DNA from: Erythroxylum novogranatense
Lineage: Eukaryota > Streptophyta > Magnoliopsida > Malpighiales > Erythroxylaceae
Reading direction: 5' to 3'
NCBI GenBank assembly: GCA_029891385.1
Contig: CM057233.1
Location: forward strand, 32,346,540-32,410,539
DNA: 64,000 nucleotides
The translations under genes and the position numbers were made by a program. The notes beneath the pieces are model-generated. The model searched no databases, was not told the DNA's origin, and saw only the letters and a program-made list of their open reading frames with translations. Shown here piece after piece: positions 22,791 through 33,180 of this stretch; positions within the stretch are counted from its first letter, which is position 1; the number at the start of each line of letters is the position of its first letter.

Positions 22791-23680
22791 TGTTAAGTCA
22801 AACCAGACTTCACGATTAAATAATTTTGATGACAAACAAAGAGAAATATACAAATGAAAAGTAGATGGACGATGAGAAGTAAAAAACAATGAAGGAGAAA
22901 ATCAGCGAAGTAAGAATCAGTGAAGCTTAAAAGCGCATTTAAAGCTTTACAAGAGAAAAGGTATTTAAAGCTTTACAAGAGAAAAGGATGAAAGCTTTAC
23001 AAGAGAAAAAGCCGATACAAAATATCGACGGAAGAAAGAAACATCATTTGAGTTAGTTCTGAGTCAAACTGAATAACCGTTTTTTCAAGATTCAAGAAGA
23101 GATATTCAAGAAGCAGTTGAAGAACCCGACTATAAATAAGAGTCGAGATTGAAGAAGAAAAACTTCATGAAACCTTGAATATTCAACTTTTGATTTTCAG
23201 ATTATCCGAGAGAAAATTGTGAACGATATTTGAGTGAGCAGTGTTAAGAGCATTTCTATCAGAATAAGCTCTTTACTATTCTTTCAATTAGAAAGTGTTA
23301 CAGATAGCTTTCAAGAGGCTAAGAGTAAAAGAATACTTCTTTGTAAAGAGACCTTGAGAGGCTTAGTCGAAAGAATACTTGTAAGCAGTTCAGAATAGTG
23401 AAATCTCGAAGGATATCTCGAGGATCGGACGTAGCCCACGGTTTAAAGGGTGAACCAGGATAAATTGCTGTGTTTTTTCTTTCTACTCTCATATTACTTA
23501 TATCGTAGTTTTCAAAATTAACAAAGTTTTTTAAACTAGTTACGAATTGATTTACGATAAGTTTTTGAAAGAACAAGTAATTTCTAAAGGGATTAACGAA
23601 AAGCTTATCACAATTCAACCCCCCTTCTTGTGTATCTTGATCATATTATTGTTCAATATATTAACGTGTGATTCACTTCA
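22791..23680 (+). repeat. 3' LTR of element E2
   Basis: 890 bp, same ends as the 5' LTR and collinear with it. The last ~240 bp differ at about eight sites only, while the central part differs by many 1-6-nt indels. It has three copies of the ~27-bp AAAGCTTTACAAGAGAAAA unit instead of two, and the TATA box at 23131-23138. Confidence 0.92.
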
Positions 23681-23941
23681 CATTTGTCATCATTGCTTCT
23701 AGGAGTCTTCTCGGAAGTTATAGGGCTCGGAATTCTCCTTTCAATCATCTTAGATTGGCTTTGATCTGGCATCCCCAAAGGAAGTTATGCCCTTTTTCTC
23801 CCAAAATCAACTGATTGTACCTATCAAGTACAAAATCAAAATGTGAGCGATTTAATTTAATAAAACTTCAATTCCAAGCAAAAATAAGTCAAATTGAATC
23901 TAAATCATTCCAAGATCATCTACAAAATTTTGACTTATCAA
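23681..23941 (-). repeat. 3' LTR of element E, right portion
   Basis: Continues the LTR interrupted at 14263 (CATTTGTCATCATT...TTGACTTATCA) and matches 34322-34584. The first five bases are the E2 target duplication. On the minus strand the LTR begins TGATAAGTC at 23941. Confidence 0.92.
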
Positions 23942-23956
23942 AATTCCCCCACACTT
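23942..23956 (-). other. Polypurine tract of element E
   Basis: On the minus strand AAGTGTGGGGGAATT directly precedes the LTR start TGATAAGTC. Three more AAGTGTGGGGG-type tracts occur further inside (see the 3' untranslated region entry). Confidence 0.82.
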
Positions 23957-25604
23957 GAATTATTGCTTGTCCCCAAGCAACTAACAAGACTTCTATCACA
24001 AGCCTTTAAACCACTATATGTCCATAATGGAGGAGTTATCGTCTCCTGAGGGTTTACTTAAAACTAATGATACCCAAAAACATTTCTTTGTCATCATTTT
24101 ACACCTAATCATCACCAAAGTTCATTCCAATAAGTCAACTGCATTAAAAACAAAAATTGGATTTGGAAAAGATTACATAATACCTCATAATTTTGATCTC
24201 ACTCTAGTAACAATGAAATTTCATAATGCTTCAATCAATCAGAATGCAGTCTCTCATGCAATGTTCAAGTTTGCACCAAAAAGTGTTTAGGGTTACTCTC
24301 AATCATCTTCTCATGCATGTCACTTACCATAAGCTTGCATTTGATCTACTTCTCCACTACTTCCATCTATGGCATGTCCATGGATCAAAAAGGTCTTTAA
24401 ATCTTAGGTTGTAATGGGGCCATGGGTGAAGTAGGTTATGAATAAAGGGATAGAAATTCAAATGTTCAACAGTTAGTAGAGCCAACTTAAGCATTCCTAC
24501 CTTTACATTAGATTGTGGGACTCAACCAACACTATTTTTCCGATTTGCCATTACTTTACCGTGGAGTCTGAATTGTGCACGTTTCGCTTTTGGAAGACTC
24601 CCATCCTTTTTCCTTGAACCCCAAATTTATTTATTTATTTTTGAACATAGCTTTCCCCCACACTTCTTCCTTTGTATCAAACCTGATTTCCCCCACACTT
24701 CTTCCTTTGTATTTCTAGCCAAAGAGGTAGTGAATGCACAACTTTGATAGCTCTCCTAACCATTGAACAAGGGTAAATTTGTTTTTCTCTGTTCAAGGTG
24801 CTTTGGGATAATGAGTTTTCAACGAATATGGCTCAATTACCATCACAGGCTCAAAGGGTTCACTAGGGGATTGATATATAACAAGGGTTAGCTATTTGGC
24901 TCAAGCTCATTCCTAATGCCTTTTATCATTTCTAAGACATACCATAACATGATTATGTAACCTTGAAGAGATGAGATGCAAGTTCTAGAAGTGAGCCACC
25001 ATGGAAGAGAAAATTATATCACTCACAAGAAAATAAGATTGAGTGCAATCCTTTAGGCTCAATATAGCTCACTTGGTTATGTTTCCTTATTTCAAAGCAC
25101 AATCATTCAATCAATATGACATTATGCCCCCATTGATACAAGACATGCCATCCACATTAATCATATTATGTATTCCACCCAAGCCAACCTCAACCATAAT
25201 GCAGTAAACTAAAAAAAATGTATGGTGACGATTAGACGTAAAAGATGTTATCATTCGACAAGTATTGAATGAAAGTTAAAATTGCATTAGATTGAAATTC
25301 AAATCCAGATTCAAATTCAAATCCCCCACACTTAAAAGTGACATTGTCTTCAATGACATAAACATAAGCAAGGCTAAAAGTGGAATTGAGAACAATTAAA
25401 GCAGAGATAAAGGAACTCCCTGAAGAGTGTCGTGGTGAGGTAGTAGTACCCTGAAAAATTTAATCCATTTAACAACAACAAAAATGGAGGAAGAAGAAAT
25501 TAAAATTAAAGTAAGGTTAATGGCACAAAGGGCCATGGGCAAAATAAAGTAAGCTCTAACTACAATGCACAATGCAAAAGAAAAAAAACATTAAATCCTA
25601 ATTT
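23957..25604 (-). other. 3' untranslated region of element E with repeated PPT-like tracts
   Basis: About 1.65 kb without convincing coding sequence. On the minus strand the tract AAGTGTGGGGG of the polypurine tract recurs at about 24655-24665, 24690-24700 (the two within a ~36-bp direct duplication) and 25323-25333. Otherwise AT-rich with no recognised feature. Confidence 0.6.
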
Positions 25605-26636
25605 CTAATGATCTGGTGGTGGTGTTGGATGTGCCTCGATGAAGGTCTTCATCATGGCTTCGAGTCGTCTCTGTGAAGCGGCAATCTCGGCCATGTTTGT
25701 CTGGAGGGCATGAATGTTACCATCCAGTTGCCGCCACCCATGAGGAGCATTGTCATCAAACTCAAACTCCCGCATCTTCTCCGCAATGATCACATCCACC
25801 TCATCCGTAAGAGCGACCAGTTCATCCCGTTTGATAAGATGCAGCTTATGGAATAGCTGATTTATAAGCATCGGGAAGAAAAAAGCCTTGGTGTCGACTT
25901 TGTGGTGGACCACTTGCCACATTGCAGTCATCATTAGCTTGGCTGCCACGATGCCCTAAAATTGGTCGTCAAAGAAAAACATTTTATCCAGAATAAACAG
26001 GTCTTCATTTCTAAGAAACCCGGAATCACTAGCCTTGGGTATCACATTGTGAGCTAGCACATAGGCAATCAATCTCGGTGTGATGTCCAAGTGCTTGCAA
26101 TGTACAAAATAACGTTGATCGGATGGACTTCAAACCTTACAAACCCCAAGGCGATCCATAGCATCGTCCTTACTCCAAGCCTCATCCCAAGGGCAGTGGT
26201 TTCGCTTATCGAAGTATGGGACATTGCCTTCCATGGGTAACTCCAGGTGGCTACAGATCAGCTCTTCAATTATCACCACTTTTTTTCCATTCACGCGTGA
26301 GGTGAGTACCGGTGGTTGTTTGCCCGTCACTGCACTCAGGTTTGCATAAAATTGCGTGACGGCCTCGAGGTAGTAAGCACTTTTGAGGGTCAATAATTTG
26401 CCCCAATGGAACTTATCCAGGTTGGCATGCACCCTATGCTTTTCATCGATTAGGTCGGCCACGGATACCTTAATGACAAACTTGTTGTTTCGCTTTTTAA
26501 GGTACCAGGCCTCACATTGCTCATTGATGAAAATTGTTGGTTCGGGGGTCGGTTCCTCCTGCACCAAATTTTTCTCCCTCATCGACCGAGAGGATTGCCC
26601 TGCATTGTTTCTTGCTATCTGCTTGAACCTTGACAT
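25605..26636 (-). pseudogene. Element E third ORF (plant transposon-protein-like domain)
   Basis: A separate frame between integrase and the 3' LTR. ATG at 26634-26636; the frame runs 344 codons to TGA/TAA after PPPDH and is broken only by two in-frame stops, TGA at 26130-26132 and TAG near 25954, both explainable as CGA-to-TGA and TGG-to-TAG. Seen: NNKFVIKVSVADLI, a segment with AVTQFYANL and a GKKVVIIEELICSHLELP stretch, then HLDITPRLIAYVLAHNVIPK, and a C-terminal MAEIAASQRRLEAMMKTF helix. The FYANL...LELP part recalls the 'putative plant transposon protein' domain typical of Athila 3' ORFs, often called envelope-like. Function unknown; no membrane segment seen. Confidence 0.65.
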
Positions 26637-27846
26637 GATTTACTCTCCACCTATAGCAAACGTTACCTAGGCAATGAAATAACTCAATTCACAATAATCC
26701 CCACAAGTCAAACTCAATAAATCATCAGTACCACAAATTTCCTCAAATCTCCAAAACTACCATTCCACAGCTAAAACCAGTACCCAGTCCAATTATACAC
26801 CTTCCCCAACCAAAAACCCTAATTATGCAAAGTTAATTGCCACAATTCAGGTGCAAAACAATATTGGGAGATCCAAAAACCAATCAACAAAGAAATCAAG
26901 AACCCTAAAGTTAGCGATTATCTCTTACCCAATCAAAGGCCTAGCAACTGAGCTTCAGAAGGTGTCAATGGAGCGATTCTACAGTGATTTCCCCACGAGT
27001 CTCTCAGCCCTGCGTGCCTTGCCTTATTGCCTGCTTCTCAAGTGAAGGCGAGGTAGAGCTGAGGAATGATGATGGGAAGAAGATGGGTCACGAATACGAA
27101 GAGGGTGAGACGTGGTGGTCGGATATGAAGGCAGAGGGTGTCGTCGTTCAGAAAGAGGGAGAGAGAAATAGTGATGGCATTATGAGGAAGAGGAAGGAAT
27201 AATGCAGGAAAAGAATAGGGTTTCGAAGATTAAACACAGATGATGTCCGTTAAACGGACTTGACAGCTACGGGTGAAACTGAGGGTTCAAAAACCTTGTG
27301 TTCGTTAAGCGGACTTTTGTGCCCGTTTAACGAACAGCTATGGGTCAGTCTATCCTGCTAAAGATGTCGTGTCCGTTTAACGAACAGCTACGGGTCAATG
27401 TGTAAATAGAGGGTGATTCGTGTCCATTAAACGGACACGTATGTCCGTTTAACGGACACACATATTTTTTTCAAATTCAACCCCACTCTTCCCTTTATTC
27501 GTTCCTTCCCTTATGAGATTACCTAAGCTCATGTGCACAGTGGGGAAAAAGCATTATATGGAAGTACAAAGTCACGTACCTACTTTCCCATGTTAAATTG
27601 AATCTCAACTCGCGATTTCTGAATGTTTCGACCCCTCTCTCTTTCATACCACTTGAAAATGTCCAGGAAAGTTCATCTTTCAACATACAAAGAGAATTTA
27701 GTGAAATAAATGGTTAAACCACCAGATAATTAAGAACACAACACAATTAATAAAAAAATGCAACAAAAAGAGAAGGTAAAAATGTTAGGTTACCTCCCAA
27801 CCAGCGCTAAATTTAATATCCCCAGCTGGACTCGATCACTGGATCA
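26637..27846 (-). other. Non-coding stretch of element E between integrase and third ORF
   Basis: About 1.2 kb without a supported gene on either strand. Its main feature is the palindromic word cluster at 27245-27457. The part next to the third ORF (26640-27000) is A/C-rich and may be its leader. Confidence 0.6.
27245..27457. repeat. Internal palindromic word cluster of element E
   Basis: Six copies of the LTR word GTCCGTTWAACGGAC with 0-3 changes each (27245-27259 and 27443-27457 are exact), in the same alternating A-/T-centred orientation as in the LTRs but separated by different spacers (ACAGCTACGGGT recurs). The LTRs and the internal domain therefore share the word but not the surrounding sequence. 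Confidence 0.88.
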
Positions 27847-28951
27847 TCAGCCTTGAAATGTAACGGTGAGGATGCAGCCCACCGTTTCTCCCTCAAAATA
27901 GTGCTTTAGTCTTTGCCCATTTACCACAAAGGGCTCTTGGTCTTCTCTCTTGATTTCTACTTCTCCATGAGGATATGTCTTTGTGATCACAAATGGGCCC
28001 AACCGTCTCGAACTCAATTTTCCCAAAAACAGTTTAAGTCTAGAGTTGAACAACAACACCTTTTGGTCGGTTTGAATTCCCTCCACGGTATACGTTTGTC
28101 ATGGAAAGCTTTGGTTCTTTCCTTATAAATCCGGGCATTCTCAAAAGCATCAAGGAGAAATTCATTCATCTCATTCATTTCCAGTAATCTCTTCTACCCT
28201 GCTGCCTTGAGGACAAAATTTAACTTCCGGATTGCCCACAATGCCTTGTGTTCAACTTCAACCGGGAGATGGCAAGATTTTCCAAAAACGATCCAGTAAG
28301 GTGACATCCCTAATGGATTTTATAAGCAATTCTGTATGCTCAAAGAGTGTCATCGATTTTTAATGCCCAGTCCTTCCTGTAGGTATTAATTGTCTTTTCT
28401 AAAATTTACTTGATTTCCCGGTTAGAAACCTCCACTTACCCACTGGTTTGGGGGTGGTAGGTAGTTCCAAATCTGAAGTGACAACCATATTTTGATAGTA
28501 GGGACTTAAATTGGTGATTCTGAAAGTGCACCCCATTATCACTGATTATGGCCCTTGGGACACCAAACCAAGAGAATATATACTTGTTGATGAATTTGAC
28601 TACACTTGCTCCGGTATTATTTGACAATGCTACAGCTTCCACCCACTTAGATACGTAGTCCAAAGCCACGAGGATATACTCATTTCCACATGATTTTGGA
28701 AATGGTCCCATAAAGTCCAAGCCCTATACATCAAAAAGCTCTACCTCTTGAATTCCAGATTGGGGCATCTCATGCCTCCTACTGATATTGCTTGTCCTTT
28801 GGAATTTATCGCACGTCAAGACAAAGGTTCTAGCATCCTTGAAAAGAATCGGCCAGTAGAGTCCAGATTGTAAAACTTTTGTTGTTGTTTTATTGGCCCC
28901 ATGGTGTCCTCCATACAAGGAGGCTTGATAGTGAAATAGAATCGCTCTCAT
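27847..28951 (-). pseudogene. Element E integrase (broken)
   Basis: The zinc-finger region (HYQASLYGGHHGANKT...LTCDKFQRT) retains the His residues but has CDKF instead of the expected CxxC, so the last Cys is lost. The core follows with Asp in GLDFMGPFP, Asp in IISDNG and the Glu in SNREIK; TAG at 28721-28723 (FDV*GLD) and TAA near 28435 (TSG*VEV) interrupt it. The C-terminal part (28086-27847) has [15 protein letters not shown] and [16 protein letters not shown], the basic C-terminal domain of Athila integrases; no chromodomain is visible. Confidence 0.87.
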
Positions 28952-31193
28952 TTCTTCTTCGGGTACACACCTCCTGATTACTCCGTCGTCGCATCTTCAA
29001 AATAACAAAGGATCTTCCTAAAAGTAGTGTCTTACTTCTGCGAAGAATTTCTTTCACCTATGGTACGAGTAATCCGAAGGTACAATATCAGTTACTAGGA
29101 AATTGACATAGTCTACAAACTACGGGAGATTATCATTTACTGCCCATAGATTTTCATCACGAAATGCATCGTTGATCTGTTCTTCCACACACTTGCCCTC
29201 CCGTTCCAGCTGTGACAAATGGTCTGCCACTACGTTCTCTGATCCTTTCTTGTCTCGTATCTCCAAGTTGAATTCATGTAATTTCTTATCCTATCTTTGC
29301 CCTAGAATAGCTCCTAGTACAAAGTCGCTAGCATCGCACATCAATTGGAACGGGAGGTTCCAATCCGGTGCGTTCATTATAGGAGCTGACGTCAGTTCTT
29401 TCTTCAACCTGTCAAACACAACAAGGCACTCATCAGTAAACTCAAAAGGGGTATCTTTTTGCAACAAGGCACATAGTGGTCGAGAGATTTTTGATAAATC
29501 CTTTATGAACCAGCGATAGAACCCGACATGCCCTAGAAAGCTTCGCATTGCCCTGACTGAAGTAGGGGGCGGCAATTTATTAATAACTTCGATCTTTGCC
29601 GGGTCTACTTCAATCCTCTTGTTGGAGATCTTATGGCCGAGGACGATTCCTTCTTGTACCATAAAATGACACTTTTCCCAGTTGAGCATCAAATTGGTAT
29701 CCTCGCATCTCTGCAGCAGCTGTTCTAGATTGAACAGACACGCGTCAAAGAATGACCCAAAAACAAAAAAATAATCCATAAATACCTCAATGATGTTTTC
29801 CACCATATCGAAGAATATTGTCATCATGCAGCGTTGGAACGTGACAGGAGCATTGCATAATCCAAAGGGCATCCTACGGTAGGCAAATATGCCATAGGGG
29901 CAAGTAAATATGGTTTTCTCTTGATCCTCCGGGCAATCGGGATTTGGTTATAGCCAGATAACCATTCTAAAAACAATAGTACTCATGCCCCGCTAATCTC
30001 TCCAGCATTTGATGAACAAAAGGAAGAGGGAAGTGATCCTTCCTAGTAGCTGCATTCACCTTCCTATAATCGATACATACTCTCCATCCCGTCACCACCG
30101 TAGTAGAAATCATTTCATTCCTTTCATTCGACATCATAGTTATGCCACCCTTCTTTAGTACTACCTGCACTGGACTTGTCCAAGGGCTATCAGAAATGGG
30201 ATAAATAATTCCTGCATCGAGTAATTTGAAAACTTCAGCTGGCACAACCTCCTTCATATTAGGATTGAGTCTTCGTTGACTTTCCACCCTAGGTTTATGG
30301 TCTTCCTCCATCAAAATCCTGTGGACACAAATAGAAGGGCTAATCCCCTTTATGTCAGCAATATTCCACGCAATGGCCAATTAATGTTCACGCAAAATTC
30401 TTAACAATTTCTCATCTTGAGAGGAGTCCAAAGAGGCAGAGATAATGACTGGAAAAGTGTTTGCTTCTCCCAAGAATACATATCTCAAATGGGTTGGAAG
30501 TTGTTTAAGCTCGGGTTTTGGTGGGCTGAGTGTGGAAGGCAATAGCTTGGGCTTTGGAGGGCCCAATTCTTTAATTTGAGGTCTATGACTAAAGCCATTA
30601 CCTTGCAACTTGTAAACACATTCTACTAATTCATCATCTAATTCCATGGGTTCTATTCCTAAGGTTAAGCATACTTCCAACACATCCTCACTCAGTAATT
30701 GGGGAGCAGATTCATTCACGCAGGAATTAATTACGTCAATTCGGTAAGTAACTTCATCAAAAGAGGGACCCTTCAACACTTTGAAAATATTAAACTCCTC
30801 TCTCTCATCACCTACCCGCAGAGTTAACTTACCTTCTGTGACATCAATTAAGGCTCCTCCCGTGGCTAAGAATGGTCTTCCCAAAATTATGGGAACCTGC
30901 AAGTCAAACTCCATCTCAAGCACAACAAAATTAGCAGGAATTATAAGTTTACCAACTTTTACCAATAAGTCCTCAACTATCCCAATCGAGTATCGAATTG
31001 ATCTGTCGACAAGCTGCAGTGAAATTGTGGTCGGTTTAAGTTCACCAGTTCCCAACCTGTTACACAAAGACAAAGGAATAAGATTGATGCTTGAACTAAG
31101 GTCATATAGACTTTGGAAAATATTAGAATCACCAAAATGACAAGGTATAGTGAAACTCCCTCGATCTTTTAACTTGGGAGGTAGATTATTTTA
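28952..31193 (-). pseudogene. Element E protease, RT and RNase H (broken)
   Basis: The protease motif near 31115 reads YDLSSSINLIP in place of the usual Asp-Leu/Thr-Gly. VPIILGRPFLATGGALID follows. RT motifs: GWRVCIDYRKVN, a stop and two 1-nt deletions near 29900-29970, MPFGLCNAPVTFQRCM, and the active site FMDYF at 29768-29782, in which the second catalytic Asp is Tyr (codon 29771-29773). RNase H starts with LMCDASDFVLGAILGQR but jumps at about 29290 directly to HEFNLEIRDKKG, so roughly 75-90 codons including the central catalytic residues are deleted. Four Trp positions downstream are stops (near 28998, 29019, 29055, 29122). Dead on several counts. Confidence 0.88.
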
Positions 31194-33041
31194 TAGAATC
31201 GAACTACACTCTTCGGTTAATGCTACTGTAGCGAAATTGTCCAACTTCTTTTTATTAGAGATAATCTCCTTTAAAAACTTGGTGTATGCAGGCATCTCCG
31301 CTAACGCTTTCGTAAGAGGGATATTAATATGAATTTTCTTGAACAAGTCTGGGAATTTCTGGAACTCGGACTCATCATTCCTCTTCCTTACTCTTTGAGG
31401 GTACGAAATAGGTGGTACAAATGTAAGGTCCGACCCCGATGACGATTCCTTCCTTGGTGGTGATTCCTTAGGCTCCCCTCCTTCCTCTATCTTTTCTTCC
31501 TCTATATCTTGAATCCCCTTCTTCTTCGAAACTGCACCTTCAATTATCTTACCGCTCCTCAGAAAAACTACCATACAATCTTGTTTTGGGTTTATTTTAG
31601 TGTTACTAAGCAGCTTTCCCTTTCCTCTTTCCCCGACCTCTCTTGCTTCTTGGTTAATTTGTACTTCCAAATTTCTAATTGCAACTTGATTTGATTGAAT
31701 ATTCTACTCCATTCTATTCATTGCTTGAGAGCTGGCTTGAGTATTCTGATCCATCTTACCCAAAAGCTGGGTGAATATATCCTCAAGCCGGTCTACCTTT
31801 TTCTCCCATGGAGAAGGGAATTTTTGAGGAGCGGAAGATGATGGCCCCGAAAATTGTTGCTTGGTTGGTGGCGGGAACCTTGGTGGCCTCATTGGTTTTG
31901 ATGCTCCTTTATTCTTCCAAGATAAATTCGAGTGAAATTTCCAACCTTCATTGTAGGTGCTCGAAAAGGGATCTAACCTCTGCCCCTGCCTACTGCTGTT
32001 CACATAGCTCACCTCTTCTTCAGTAAAAGCTGTCTCGATATTCATACAACCTGCCGCTGAGTGCCCAAACCTTCCGCACAAAGTGCATGGGTCGCGACTG
32101 GACTTATTATCATTCATCAACAAATTCAACTTCTTATTAATCTCTATAACTTGAAATGCCAAGTCTGAATTGGATCCTACTTCGTTCAAAGTTACCGCTT
32201 TGCTTCGAGTTAGCTTGCAATGTGAATTTTCAGCAACTTTTTTGAAAATATTTCACAATTCTTAAGAACTCAAGTCACTTATATTACCCCCAGCATTCAA
32301 ATCCACCAAAGTCTGATTGTGGTCAGAAAGCCCATAGTAGAAGAACTGAGTCAATGAATACATATCGAAGCCATGATGTGGACATTGATTTAGGAGATCA
32401 TTAAACCGTTCCCAAGCCTCACGAAACTTTTCTCCGTCTTTTTGCAAAAACCAATGTATCATTTTGCGGAGTTTAAGAGTCTTGTGGGCTGGGTACCACT
32501 TCATCATAAATGTCTCCATTACCTTCTCCTAGGTATCAATAGAATCCACTTCTAAACTCAACAACCAATTTCTTGCCAACCCCTTCATGCAATAAGGGAA
32601 ACACCTTAGCCTCAAGTCATCCTCTGTCAATCCATACAATGGTAGCGTTTGGACTGTTGCATAGAAATCTCTCATAAATGCTAGCGCATCTTCACTAGGC
32701 ATCCCATTAAATTGTGGCAACATAGACAAGTGGATTTGCTTAAACTCATAATTCGGCGCAGCATCAGTCAACCTAATACACGATGGATTTCCTGCAATAA
32801 AAGGCATTTGGTAATCCCTAATCCTTCTCACCGCGGGATTGACCACAACCGACTCAGCTTGATTTCCCCCGTTGAATTGCTCATTTCCTAACTCAGGTTC
32901 TTCATGCAATTATGAAAATTGATTGTTGTTTGCCATTTCTTTCCTCCTTTGAGAGTTGTTCCTCCTGCACGTTTGTTCAATTTCAGGATTGAATTCTATC
33001 AATGGTTCGTCAGTCACGCTACGCAAGTTCCTTAAGTGCAT
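31194..33041 (-). pseudogene. Element E gag (broken)
   Basis: ATG at 33039-33041. Gag core motifs: FKQIHLSMLPQFNG, DDLRLRCFPYCMKGLARNWL, KWYPAHKTLKLR, WERFNDLLNQCPHHG. The zinc knuckle CTLCGRFGHSAAGC (32046-32087) is intact, unlike that of element A. In-frame stops: TAA 32910-32912, TAG 32529-32531 (expected Trp), TAA 32262-32264 with a TGA just downstream, TAG 31704-31706 and TAA 31191-31193 (the corresponding codon in element A is Gln). The linker after the knuckle is Pro-, Ser- and charge-rich and leads into the protease without a gap. Confidence 0.86.
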
Positions 33042-33156
33042 GTAACTCCTGAAACCAACAAAGTAAGGTTCACAATCCAGCAGGGGAGAAATATTCAATT
33101 GATAAACAAACAGATAACACAAATATCTAGACTTAAAGAGACGATAAATAAAGAGG

Positions 33157-33174
33157 TCCCCGACAACGGCGCCA
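33157..33174 (-). other. Primer-binding site, tRNA-Asp type (element E)
   Basis: Plus strand TCCCCGACAACGGCGCCA, one difference from the tRNA-Asp 3' end, 6 nt inside the LTR. Same spacing as element A. Confidence 0.92.
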
Positions 33175-33180
33175 AAAACT

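Larger units (their letters stand above)
14264..23680 (+). mobile_element. SIRE/Maximus-like Ty1/copia retrotransposon (element E2)
   Basis: Plus-strand element of 9417 bp with LTRs 14264-15121 and 22791-23680 (TGTTAAGTC ... TTCACTTCA), primer site at 15124, polypurine tract at 22778-22790 and 5-bp TSD CATTT. Internal order is gag, protease, integrase, RT, RNase H (copia order), then about 3 kb of extra sequence with a tandem repeat and a third ORF. The large size, gag/RNase H motifs and third ORF fit the SIRE/Maximus lineage. Reading frames are broken many times. It sits inside the 3' LTR of element E and is therefore younger than E. Confidence 0.92.

Noticed and set aside
26984..27202. 72-codon plus-strand frame rich in Glu/Gly/Arg
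   Set aside because: Antisense in the non-coding stretch of element E; purine-rich low complexity.
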